Assembly (NCBI GenBank): GCA_049997955.1
Contig: JAEBDY010000002.1
Span: forward strand, 496,001 to 560,000
DNA length: 64,000 nucleotides
Direction: 5' to 3'
From: Umezawaea sp049997955
GTDB taxonomy: Bacteria > Actinomycetota > Actinomycetes > Mycobacteriales > Pseudonocardiaceae
A program made the translations under genes and the position numbers. Under the pieces are notes generated by a model. That model was not told the origin of the DNA, ran no database searches, and saw only the letters and a list, made by a program, of their open reading frames with translations. This document shows, in pieces, positions 26,021-33,615 of this stretch; the stretch's first letter is position 1, and every line of letters begins with the position of its first letter.

Positions 26021-26079
26021 ATGCCCGAACAGGGTTTGTCAAGGCATCTTTCCCGCCTTGACAAACCCTGTTCGGGCAT
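26021..26079 (-). repeat. hypervariable-arm hairpin element, copy B
   Basis: Element in minus orientation. A perfect 25-bp stem (ATGCCCGAACAGGGTTT plus GTCAAGGC, with its exact complement) and the 9-nt loop ATCTTTCCC, the reverse complement of the loop in A and C. The outer 17 bp share no similarity with copy D yet pair without a mismatch. The conserved flanks are present: CCCCGATCCCCAGCGCCTTC on the left and a GCGCGAGCGGGGTGA stretch on the right. Confidence 0.9.
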
Positions 26080-26089
26080 TGAAATAATT

Positions 26090-26197
26090 GCGCGAGCGGG
26101 GTGAAACGCATCGGAACCACTGGACCGTTCCGGGTCACCACAGGCCGCCGTGGATCCTCGCGGACCATCCCGGGTTTCTCCCTCACCCCGCTCGCGC
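26090..26197. repeat. inverted flank pair between hairpins B and C
   Basis: GCGCGAGCGGGGTGA (26090-26104) and its exact inverse TCACCCCGCTCGCGC (26183-26197) are the outer conserved flanks of copies B and C, which therefore point away from each other with about 130 bases between them. No gene lies in this interval. Confidence 0.85.
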
Positions 26198-26207
26198 AAG
26201 TATCTCC

Positions 26208-26266
26208 ATTGGTGCCCTTGATTTGTCAAGGCGGGAAAGATGCCTTGACAAACGAAGAACACCAAT
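26208..26266 (+). repeat. hypervariable-arm hairpin element, copy C
   Basis: Plus orientation. The inner 8-bp stem and GGGAAAGAT loop are as in copy A. The inner half of the outer arm is also as in A, but the outermost ATTGGTG/CACCAAT differs from A's ATCTTTGA/TCAAAGAT while still pairing. The 17 outer positions pair at 13. Right flank GAGGGCGCTTCGGATCGGGG (26267-26286) and GCGTGCTTCCGCTT (26317-26330) match A and D. The remainder to 26482 holds nothing I can identify. Confidence 0.88.
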
Positions 26267-26482
26267 GAGGGCGCTTCGGATCGGGGTGCGGGAGGGGGTC
26301 TGTTCGGGGTTTGGTTGCGTGCTTCCGCTTGCCGTCGAGGCCGGGTTGGGTTGGGCCCCTGTCCCTGGAAGTTGTGGCTAGACCGGGAGTTCGGGTTGAG
26401 TCCGGAGTTCGGTTCCCTTGCCCTCGGACCGGCCACTGGCGGGCCGCCGTGGTCAGGCCTGGGCCTGGACCCGAAACGCAGC

Positions 26483-27226
26483 TCAGGCCCTCTTGGCCTT
26501 TTCCAAGGCCTCTGCCGCTTTCCGGGCCATGTCTTCCACCGCAGCCCGGCGAACCGCGTCCGCCTCGTAGTCCTCGCGCCGATCCCTGACCACCCTCGCG
26601 GGAATTCCCACCGCGATCTTGTAGTCCGCCACCTCGCCCCGGACCACGGCGTGCGCGCCCACCACGCACCCCCGCCCGATCACGCTCCCCCGCGTGATCG
26701 TCACCTTCGTCCCCAGCCACGTGTCCGGCCCGATCCGCACCGGTGACTTCACGATTCCCTGGTCCTTGATGGGCATGGTGATGTCGGACGTCACGTGGTC
26801 GAAGTCGCAGATGTACACCCAGTCCGCCACCAGGGTGGCCGCGCCGATCTCGATGTCCAGGTAACAGTTGACGGTGTTGTCCTTGCCGAACACCGCCTTG
26901 TCGCCGATCCGCAGTGAACCCTCGTGGCACCTGATGGCGTTGCCGTCGCCGATGTGCACCCAGCGGCCGATTTCCAGGCGCCCGTAGCCCGGTCGGCAGT
27001 GGATGTCGACCTTCTTGCCCAAGAAAACCATTCCGCGCAGCACGATGTGCGGGTTCGCGATCCGGAACTTCAGCAGGCGCCAGTACCGCACCAGGTACCA
27101 CGGCGTGTAGGCGCGGTGCCGCAGCATCCACCGCAGTGATGCCAGGGTCAGGAATCTGACCTGGGCCGGATCACGGCGGGAGCGGCTCCACTTTGCGGTC
27201 ACGGGCGAGCCCCACATGCTGGTCAC
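26483..27226 (-). CDS. left-handed beta-helix (hexapeptide) acyltransferase (Rv3034c-type)
   Basis: 247 aa from the GTG at 27226, which overlaps the LysR gene stop (GTGA). An ATG at 27217 is the alternative. The N-terminal ~50 residues are basic and helical. From about 60 the hexapeptide repeats run (IGRWVHIGDGN, LRIGDKAVFGKDN, IGAATLVADWVYI), then the acetyl-CoA loop RIGPDTWLGTKVTITRG and VVGAHAVVRG. The catalytic His is probably in YICDFDHVTSD. In mycobacteria the equivalent gene lies beside the methylglucose-lipopolysaccharide trio, so acylation of that glucan is a reasonable guess. Confidence 0.8.
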   Translation of the reverse strand: MTSMWGSPVTAKWSRSRRDPAQVRFLTLASLRWMLRHRAYTPWYLVRYWRLLKFRIANPHIVLRGMVFLGKKVDIHCRPGYGRLEIGRWVHIGDGNAIRCHEGSLRIGDKAVFGKDNTVNCYLDIEIGAATLVADWVYICDFDHVTSDITMPIKDQGIVKSPVRIGPDTWLGTKVTITRGSVIGRGCVVGAHAVVRGEVADYKIAVGIPARVVRDRREDYEADAVRRAAVEDMARKAAEALEKAKRA

Positions 27227-28125
27227 AGCAGAGGACCGTAGTCGATGCGGTCCGCTTCCTCCGCCAGCAGGCGTTCCAGCGTCAGCACGACCTGCGGGGT
27301 GCGGCGGGTGTCGAGACGGGTCGCGTACACGTCGCGCGTCAGCGGGGAGCCCGCCAACGGCCTGGCCACGACGGCCGCCGCCGAGTGGCGCAGCGACAGG
27401 CGCGGCAGCAGCGCCACGCACAGGCCCGCCTCCACCAGGCCGATCACGGTGTGGAAGTCGTCGCCGTCGAACCTCAGCTCCGGGCGCACGGCCGCCAGTT
27501 CGCGGACCGCGTCGAGGCGCAGGCAGGCCTGGGGCGTCGCCACCCACGTGTCACCGGCGAGGTCGGCCAGGTCCACCACCGCTCGGGACGCCAGCGGATG
27601 CGCGGTGGGCAGCACCGCCACCACGGGCTCGCGGACGACCAGCCGACGTCGCAGGCCCGCCAGCAGCGGGACCGGGTCCAGGTCGTAGTCGAACGTCAGC
27701 GCCAGGTCCAGCTCGCCGCGGACCAAGGCCACGTGGGCCGCGTCCGTTTCCACCTGCCGCAACGCGATCCGGACGCCGGAGAGCCTCGCCAGCGCACCGG
27801 GCACGAGGTGCGCCGCGGCCGAGGCGAACGCGCCCAGCCGCACGTGGCCCGTGGTGCCGTCGCGGACCGCGTCCAGCTCGGTGGCCGCCGCGGCGAGCAC
27901 GGCGCGCAGGCGGAACTCGGCGTCCAGCAGCACCTGCCCGGCCTGGGTCGGGTGGACCGGGCGGCGTTCCAGCACCCGCAGGCCCACCCGCCGTTCGAGG
28001 TCGGCGATCTGCTGGGACACGGCGGGAGGGCTATAGCCCAGTTCCGCGGCCGCCGCGGCGAACGAACCGGTGCGCACGACCGCTTCCAGGGTGGCCAGCA
28101 GGCGGGGGTCCACGACGATAAGCAT
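27223..28125 (-). CDS. LysR-family transcriptional regulator
   Basis: 300 aa. N-terminal winged helix-turn-helix: LATLEAVVRTGSFAAAAAEL, then GYSPPAVSQQIADLERRVG (about 30-48). The periplasmic-binding-protein-like effector domain spans about 90-290. GGGAGGTAAGCG precedes the ATG. It is divergent from the M20 peptidase/PLP lyase pair with a 64-base spacer, the classical arrangement in which a LysR protein controls its neighbour and itself. Its stop overlaps the acyltransferase start, so that gene may be partly cotranscribed. Confidence 0.92.
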   Translation of the reverse strand: MLIVVDPRLLATLEAVVRTGSFAAAAAELGYSPPAVSQQIADLERRVGLRVLERRPVHPTQAGQVLLDAEFRLRAVLAAAATELDAVRDGTTGHVRLGAFASAAAHLVPGALARLSGVRIALRQVETDAAHVALVRGELDLALTFDYDLDPVPLLAGLRRRLVVREPVVAVLPTAHPLASRAVVDLADLAGDTWVATPQACLRLDAVRELAAVRPELRFDGDDFHTVIGLVEAGLCVALLPRLSLRHSAAAVVARPLAGSPLTRDVYATRLDTRRTPQVVLTLERLLAEEADRIDYGPLL

Positions 28126-28131
28126 CGCTTA
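28119..28131. promoter_or_regulatory. candidate LysR operator
   Basis: TAAGCATCGCTTA is a palindrome (TAAGC-N3-GCTTA) overlapping the LysR start codon, and a related AGCCATCGCTTGTGCTTA lies at 28145-28162 near the divergent promoter. Two related sites across a 64-base divergent spacer fit LysR autoregulation plus activation of the peptidase operon. Confidence 0.45.
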
Positions 28132-28189
28132 CCTCCCGCGAAGTAGCCATCGCTTGTGCTTACCCCGCCCGGCCAACAGGATCGGGGGC

Positions 28190-29299
28190 ATGGAGCGAGA
28201 CGTGGTGGAGCTGCTGATCCGCTTGGTGGAGATCGACTCGGTGAACCCCTCGCTGGTGCCCGGCGCGGCGGGTGAGGCGGAGATCGCCGGGTTCGTCGCG
28301 GGCTGGGCCGAAGCGGCCGGTCTGCGGGTGGAGGTCGTCGAGGACACACCGGGACGGCCCAGCGTGGTCGTCCGCTCGAACCGGACCGGCGACGGCCGGA
28401 CGTTGCTGCTGTGCGGGCACCTGGACACGGTCGGGCTGACCGGGCCGCTCACGGCACGGGTCGACGGCGACCGGCTCTACGCGCGCGGTGCGTACGACAT
28501 GAAGGCCGGGCTGGCCGCCGCCCTGATCGCCTGCCGCGAAGCCGATCGGGCCGGGATCGGCGGCGAGGTGGTCGTGGCGGCGGTGTCGGACGAGGAGCAC
28601 TCCAGCATCGGCGTCCAGCAGGTGCTCGAACGGCTCACGGCCGACGGGGCGATCGTGTGCGAGCCGACCGAGCTGACCGTCGTGACCGCGCACAAGGGCT
28701 TCGTGTGGACCGAGATCGAGGTGGTCGGCAAGGCGGCCCACGGGTCGCGGCCGCACCTCGGCGAGGACGCGATCCTCAAGACCGGGCCCGTGCTGGTGGC
28801 GCTGGACCGGCTCAACGAGGCGCTCCGGGGACGCGAGCACCCGCGGCTCGGACCGGGCACACTGCACGCGTCCCTGATCACCGGCGGCCGGGAGGAGTCC
28901 ACCGTGCCCGACCTGTGCGTGCTGACGGTCGAGCGCCGCACGCTGCCCGGCGAGACGGTGGCCGACGTGGAGCGCGACGTCGCGGAACTGCTCGAATCGT
29001 GCGGCGTGCGGGCCACCAGCCGCACCACACTGTCCCGCGAGCCGTTCGAGACCGCCGACGACCACGCGTTCGTCGGCGCGGTGGTGGACGCGGTCACCGG
29101 AGCGCTGGGCCGTCCGGCGGAACTGGCGGGCGCCTCCTACTGGGCCGACTCGGCGTTCCTCGCCGCGGCCGGCATCCCGACCGTCCTCTTCGGACCTCCC
29201 GGCGACGGCGCGCACGCCGAGGTCGAGTGGGTGGGCCTCGAAGGGACGGTCGAGTGCGCCCGCGCGCTCATCGCCACCGCGAAGGACTTCTGCCGATGA
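28190..29299 (+). CDS. M20-family metallopeptidase/deacylase (ArgE/DapE-like)
   Basis: 369 aa with the two-zinc M20 fold: GHLDTVG (first His), RGAYDMKAG (bridging Asp), SDEEHSS (catalytic Glu and metal Glu), a CEPTEL ligand segment, and a late GAHAEVEW His. The lid dimerisation domain is between about 165 and 280. It would hydrolyse an N-acyl amino acid or dipeptide. Coupling to a downstream PLP lyase (4-base overlap ATGA) suggests an acylated amino acid is deacylated and then deaminated. Acetylornithine deacetylase of arginine synthesis is less likely in this context. Confidence 0.88.
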   Translation: MERDVVELLIRLVEIDSVNPSLVPGAAGEAEIAGFVAGWAEAAGLRVEVVEDTPGRPSVVVRSNRTGDGRTLLLCGHLDTVGLTGPLTARVDGDRLYARGAYDMKAGLAAALIACREADRAGIGGEVVVAAVSDEEHSSIGVQQVLERLTADGAIVCEPTELTVVTAHKGFVWTEIEVVGKAAHGSRPHLGEDAILKTGPVLVALDRLNEALRGREHPRLGPGTLHASLITGGREESTVPDLCVLTVERRTLPGETVADVERDVAELLESCGVRATSRTTLSREPFETADDHAFVGAVVDAVTGALGRPAELAGASYWADSAFLAAAGIPTVLFGPPGDGAHAEVEWVGLEGTVECARALIATAKDFCR

Positions 29300-30276
29300 C
29301 CTACACCGCCAACCCCCACCAGCGACCGGAAGCCGTGCCCCGGCCCGCGGGCCCGGAGGTGCAGGCGTTCCACCGGAGCCTGCCCGGCTACCGGCCGACG
29401 CCGATCCGGACGGTGGAGGGGGTTCGCCTCAAGGACGAGTCGCACCGGCTGGGCCTGCCCGCGTTCAAGATCCTCGGCGCTTCCTGGGCGATCGAACGGA
29501 CCGTGCGCGCCCACCCGGACACCCGCGTGCTGGTCGCGGCCAGCGCGGGCAACCACGGCCGCGCGGTCGCCCGCGTGGCCGCCCAACGTGGGCTCGGCTG
29601 CCGCATCTACCTCCCCGCCGTCACGAGCGCGGGCCGGGCCGACCTGATCGCGGACGAGGGCGCCGACGTCGTCCGGGTGGACGGCGACTACAACGCCGCC
29701 GTCGCGCTGGCCGAACGGGACGCGGCCAGGCCGGGGGCCGCGCTCGTCGCGGACACGGCGCTGGAACCCGCCACCGGACCGCCCGAGTGGGTGATCGACG
29801 GGTACTCGACCCTGTTCCGGGAGATCGACGTGCCCGTCGACGTGCTGCTGGTGCCGACCGGCGTCGGGTCGCTGGCCGCGGCGGCGGTCCGCTGGGCCGT
29901 CCACGAACGGCCGGGCACGGCGGTGATCGCGGTCGAACCGGCCACCGCGGCCTGCGTGACCGAGTCGATCGTCGTGGGTCGGATGGCCGCCGTGGGCACT
30001 CCGGGGACGACGATGGCCGGAATGGACTGCGCGACGCCGTCGGCGGTGGCCTGGCCGACCCTCCTGCACGGGCTGACCGGGACCATCACCGTGACGGACA
30101 CCCAAGCGGCGCAGGCGATGCGCGACCTGGCGGTGGCGGGCCTGACCATCGGCGAGTGCGGAGCGGCGACGCTGGCGGCGTGGCGCGCCGACGGCGCGCC
30201 GGGTCGTTCGGTGCTCTGCGTGGCGACGGAGGGCGCGTCCGATCCCGACGCCTACACGCGTGCCCTGTCTGCTTGA
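29296..30276 (+). CDS. fold-type II PLP lyase, diaminopropionate ammonia-lyase-like
   Basis: 326 aa. The PLP lysine is in LPAFKILGASWA (about residue 56), the SAGNHGRAVA loop is typical, and the phosphate site reads VPTGVGSLAAA. The KILGASWA wording and the late TTMAGMDCATPS segment are those of 2,3-diaminopropionate ammonia-lyase relatives, not threonine dehydratase. The N-terminal PHQRPEAVP resembles that family too, though the protein is shorter than the ~400 aa enterobacterial enzyme. It would deaminate an amino acid released by the upstream M20 enzyme. Confidence 0.8.
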   Translation: MTYTANPHQRPEAVPRPAGPEVQAFHRSLPGYRPTPIRTVEGVRLKDESHRLGLPAFKILGASWAIERTVRAHPDTRVLVAASAGNHGRAVARVAAQRGLGCRIYLPAVTSAGRADLIADEGADVVRVDGDYNAAVALAERDAARPGAALVADTALEPATGPPEWVIDGYSTLFREIDVPVDVLLVPTGVGSLAAAAVRWAVHERPGTAVIAVEPATAACVTESIVVGRMAAVGTPGTTMAGMDCATPSAVAWPTLLHGLTGTITVTDTQAAQAMRDLAVAGLTIGECGAATLAAWRADGAPGRSVLCVATEGASDPDAYTRALSA

Positions 30277-30334
30277 CGCCAAGAACTCCTCACCGTCTGG
30301 AGCTGATCGGTGACGGTGGGTATGGTCCGCGTCC

Positions 30335-30874
30335 ATGCAGCGAAGAGGCGCCCCGACCACCGCCCTGGCCGCCGCCGCGCTCGTGCTCGGCGTCTGCTCG
30401 GCTCCGGCCGCGCTCGACCGGGACGGCGGCAAGGACATCACCATCACCGCTCCGCGGGCCGCGGCCGACGCGCCGTACGTGCAGTCGCTCAAGGTGAACG
30501 GCCGCACGTCCACCAAGCCGTGGCTGCCGGAGTCGTTCGCGCGGGAGGGCGGCAGGCTCGACTACACCCTCGGCACGACGGCGAACACCGCGTGGGGCTC
30601 GAACCCGGCCGACGCGCCGCCGTCGTTCCGCGACGGCGAACAGCCGATCGACCACTCGCAGCCGTTCCACCTGACCGTGTCCCCGACCAGCACGACGCTC
30701 GCGCCCGGCGGGTCGATCGACGCGGCCGTGCGGGCGAAGCGGCTCTCCGACGACAAGGGCTCCGAGGAGGTCGACTTCGACGGCGGCGGGTACAGCTGCT
30801 CGCGGCAGGCGCTCACCGCGGCCGGGCTCACCTCCGGCGGCACGGGCACCGTGGACGGTCTGGCGTTCACCTGA
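30335..30874 (+). pseudogene. relic of a secreted GH92 alpha-mannosidase (C-terminal fragment behind a signal peptide)
   Basis: 179 aa open frame. A good signal peptide (MQRRGAPTTALAAAALVLGV, SAPAA end) is followed at once by a segment that normally ends the GH92 catalytic domain: ITITAPRAAADAPYVQSLKVNGR, WLPESF and LDYTLGTTANTAWG. Then comes the start of an accessory beta-domain (HLTVSPTSTTLAPGG and VDFDGGGYSCSRQALTAAGL), which stops abruptly at VDGLAFT. Neither catalytic residue region is present, so ~600 residues appear deleted. It could still be expressed and secreted, but it cannot be an active mannosidase. Confidence 0.6.
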
Positions 30875-30893
30875 TCGCCTCCGCGTAGGCGAC

Positions 30894-30921
30894 CCGGTGG
30901 CCGGGAACCCCCGGCCACCGG
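30894..30921 (+). terminator. hairpin terminator after the GH92 relic
   Basis: Perfect 12-bp stem CCGGTGGCCGGG / CCCGGCCACCGG with the 4-base loop AACC, followed by TTT, 20 bases after the relic's stop codon and 52 bases before the HAD gene. Confidence 0.75.
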
Positions 30922-30973
30922 TTTGGGCGGTGCCGCTCGGGGCAGCCCCCGGTAAAACGAGTGGAGGTCCACA

Positions 30974-31600
30974 GTGTTCAGCGGAGTCCTGTTCGACTTC
31001 TCCGGCACCCTGTTCGACGACAGGTCCGTGCTCGACCCGGCCCGCGCGACCGTCGGCGACGACGTGATCACGCGGGTCCTCGCCGTCGTGGACTCACCGG
31101 AGGGGATCGCGGCCCGGCGCGGCTGCGACGTGTCCGGCGAACAGCACCGCGCGGTGTGGACGGCGCTCATCGCCGAGTCCGGCCCGTACAGCTCGGTCGT
31201 GGTCCAGGCCATCTACCGGGCGCTCACCGACCCGGCCGCGTGGACGCCGTACCCGGATACCGCGCGGGTGATCACGACGCTGCACGAGCGCGGGGTGAAG
31301 GTGGGCGTGCTCAGCAACATCGGCTGGGACATCCGGCCCGCGCTCGCCGACGCGGGCGTGCTGGACGCGCTGGACGCCGTGGTGCTGTCGTGCGAGCACG
31401 GCGTGGAGAAGCCCGACCCGGCGCTGTTCACGCTGGCGTGCGACGAGCTCGGACTGGCGCCGGGGTCCGTGCTGTACGTCGGCGACGACCCGGTCAAGGA
31501 CGGTGCCGCCGTGGCGGTCGGGATGCCGGTCTACCTGCTGCCCGCCGAGCGGTCCGCCGACCGCGATCGTGGTCTGGCCGCGGTGCTCGGCCTCGCCTAG
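30974..31600 (+). CDS. HAD-superfamily phosphatase
   Basis: 208 aa from a GTG preceded by GGAGG. HAD motifs in order: DFSGTLF (nucleophile D9, acid/base position S11 instead of the usual D), VLSNIGWD (motif II), VEKPDPALF (Lys motif III) and YVGDDPVKD (motif IV). The acid/base replacement (DFSG for DxDG) is unusual among phosphatases and more like haloacid dehalogenases. The helical cap lies between motifs I and II. It is the only HAD enzyme near the aminocyclitol cluster, which needs a phosphatase, but a link is not shown. Confidence 0.8.
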   Translation: MFSGVLFDFSGTLFDDRSVLDPARATVGDDVITRVLAVVDSPEGIAARRGCDVSGEQHRAVWTALIAESGPYSSVVVQAIYRALTDPAAWTPYPDTARVITTLHERGVKVGVLSNIGWDIRPALADAGVLDALDAVVLSCEHGVEKPDPALFTLACDELGLAPGSVLYVGDDPVKDGAAVAVGMPVYLLPAERSADRDRGLAAVLGLA

Positions 31601-31609
31601 GGTCGCCGC

Positions 31610-32566
31610 ATGGCACCGATCCCGTGGCTCCTCGACTCGGATCCGGCCCTGCGCTGGCAGGTCGAGCGCGACCTCGTCGGCGAACCGCCCGAGGTCTGGG
31701 AGGCGACGCGGGCGAAGATCGCGACCGAGGGGTTCGGCGCGCGGCTGCTCGCGCTCCAGGACCCGGACGGCCAGTGGGCGGGCGGCGCGTACTTCCCCGC
31801 GGGCCACGAGTTCCAGAGCGACGTGGCGCAGCCGTGGACCGCGACGACGTGGTCGCTCACCACGTTGCGCGAGTGGGGTTTGGACCCCGCCGCGCTGCGC
31901 GGCACCGCCGACCTCCTTGCCGCGAACTGCCGGTGGGAGTACGACGACCTGCCGTACTGGGGCGGCGAGGTCGACTGCTGCATCAACGCCATGACGCTCG
32001 CGAACGGGGTGTGGCTCGGCGTCGACCTGCCGCACCTCGCCGACTGGTTCGTCGAGCACCGGCTGCCGGACGGCGGCTGGAACTGCGAGTGGGTCGAGGG
32101 GTCGACGCGGTCGTCCCTCCACTCGACGCTCAACTCCCTCAAGGGCCTGCTCGCCCACGAGATCGCGACGGGTGGCACGGACGCGGCACGGGCGGCACGG
32201 CACTCCGGTGAGGAGTACCTGCTCCAGCGCGGCCTCTTCCGCAGGCTCTCGACGGGCGAGCCCGCGCTGGAGCGGGCGAGCACCTTCTCCTACCCGATTC
32301 GCTGGTACTGCGAGGTGCTCAACGCGAGCGACTACTTCCGCCGGGCCTCACTGGTCGACGGCACACCGCCGGACCCGCGGATGGCCGAGGCGATCGGCCT
32401 GGTCCGCGCCGCCCGGCAGCCGGACGGCACCTGGCTCCAGGCGGTCAAGGACACCGGCGAGGTGTGGTTCGAGGTCGACGTGCCCGCCGGGGAGCCGTCG
32501 AAGTGGCTGACCCTGTACGCCACGAGGGTGCTCGCCTGGTGGGACGCCAGGGGCGGCGACCACTGA
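31610..32566 (+). CDS. squalene-cyclase/prenyltransferase-like alpha-toroid protein
   Basis: 318 aa with repeated QW-like units: LQDPDGQWAGGAYF, LPDGGWNCEWVEG and ARQPDGTWLQA, the hallmark of (alpha/alpha)6 toroids such as terpene cyclases. It is half the length of squalene-hopene cyclase and lacks a DxDD motif, so it is not a cyclase of that type. VDCCINAMTLAN could form an active-site pocket. It lies 9 bases after the HAD gene and is probably cotranscribed. Function unknown. Confidence 0.75.
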   Translation: MAPIPWLLDSDPALRWQVERDLVGEPPEVWEATRAKIATEGFGARLLALQDPDGQWAGGAYFPAGHEFQSDVAQPWTATTWSLTTLREWGLDPAALRGTADLLAANCRWEYDDLPYWGGEVDCCINAMTLANGVWLGVDLPHLADWFVEHRLPDGGWNCEWVEGSTRSSLHSTLNSLKGLLAHEIATGGTDAARAARHSGEEYLLQRGLFRRLSTGEPALERASTFSYPIRWYCEVLNASDYFRRASLVDGTPPDPRMAEAIGLVRAARQPDGTWLQAVKDTGEVWFEVDVPAGEPSKWLTLYATRVLAWWDARGGDH

Positions 32567-32640
32567 CCCCGGCCGGGTTTCGCGCCGCTCAGGGCGTGCC
32601 GCGAAGGTCCACCCTCCCGGTGAGGATCGTGGTCACCGCG

Positions 32641-33615
32641 TCAGGGCGTCACCAGCACCTTGCCCAGGACGCGGTCGGTGGTCAGCCGGTCCAGTTCCGC
32701 GGGCAGGTCGGCCAGCGCCACCTCGCCGGTGATCAGCGGTTCCACCACCAGCCCGCTGGAAAGCGCCGCCATCGCCCGCGGGAAGTCCGCCGGACCGGTG
32801 CCGTAGCTGCCGCCCACGACGACCGGCTTGCCGTGCCAGCCCGCCATCCACGCGGATTCCCTCCGCCGCACGGTGTCCAGGTCGCAGTCCAGGCCGGGCA
32901 GGCGGTCACCGGCCTTCGTGCCGCCGTAGAGCATCACCACCCCGCCCGGCCGCACCAGCGCCAGCGCGTCGCGCAGCAGGTCGGGGAAGACGAAGCTGGT
33001 CGCGACCACCACCACGTCCTGGCTGTCCGGTGGCACGGCCCGGCCGAGCGCGGCGGTCAGCACACCCCGTTCGGCCAGGAACGCCAGGCGATCCGCGCCC
33101 CGGTTGTGCAGCGCCACCTCCGCGCCCGCGAGGTCCGCCAGTCCGGCGATCAGCACACCGGCGACACCCGCGCCGAGCACGGTGACCGTGCGCGGCGGTG
33201 TGCCCAGGTGCTGTTCGGCCATCGCCACGCAGTGCGCGGCGCACGCGGTGGGCTCGGCGAACACCAGCGTCCGCGCGTCGACCCCGTCCGGTGCTCGCGG
33301 CAGCGCGCGGACCAGGTCGGCTTCCGCTCCGGAAACCCAGAGCCCGCGGGCGAAGCCGGTGCCCCGGCGGACCGGCACGTTCGGGTCGAGGCAGACCCGC
33401 GTGCCGACCGGGAGGACGCCGTCCTCGACCACGCCGACGAGTTCGTGCCCGAACTGGCTCGGCCCCCCGCGCACGCCGGTGATCTCCTTGAGGTCCGACC
33501 GGCACACGCCCATCAGCTCGGTGCGCACCAGCACGCCGGGCGACCCGTGGCGCTCCAACGGGTCGCGGGTCAGCCGGGGACCCGTGGCGGTCAGCGCGAC
33601 GGCGAGCTGGTCCAC
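32641..33615 (-). CDS. MDR-family zinc dehydrogenase/reductase of the aminocyclitol cluster (ValN-like role)
   Basis: 324 aa medium-chain reductase. The catalytic-zinc ligands are seen in GVCRSDLKE (C38) and FGHELVG (H57, E58), and the nucleotide-binding VLGAGVAGVL at about 183. The four-cysteine structural-zinc lobe is absent, giving a short protein. Last gene of the leftward operon. In validamycin synthesis ValN reduces the C5-C6 double bond of the cyclitol (its loss gives bis-valienamine). A role like this, or alcohol oxidation, is the inference. It overlaps the aminotransferase gene's end by 25 bases. Confidence 0.8.
   Translation of the reverse strand: MDQLAVALTATGPRLTRDPLERHGSPGVLVRTELMGVCRSDLKEITGVRGGPSQFGHELVGVVEDGVLPVGTRVCLDPNVPVRRGTGFARGLWVSGAEADLVRALPRAPDGVDARTLVFAEPTACAAHCVAMAEQHLGTPPRTVTVLGAGVAGVLIAGLADLAGAEVALHNRGADRLAFLAERGVLTAALGRAVPPDSQDVVVVATSFVFPDLLRDALALVRPGGVVMLYGGTKAGDRLPGLDCDLDTVRRRESAWMAGWHGKPVVVGGSYGTGPADFPRAMAALSSGLVVEPLITGEVALADLPAELDRLTTDRVLGKVLVTP

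Noticed and set aside
25705..26061. A 118-codon frame starting GTG (25705) with one hydrophobic N-terminal segment
   Set aside because: Its second half runs through the 20/21-nt VNTR, which changes frame at each unit, and through hairpin B. Only a decayed small membrane-protein start can be imagined; not enough to call.
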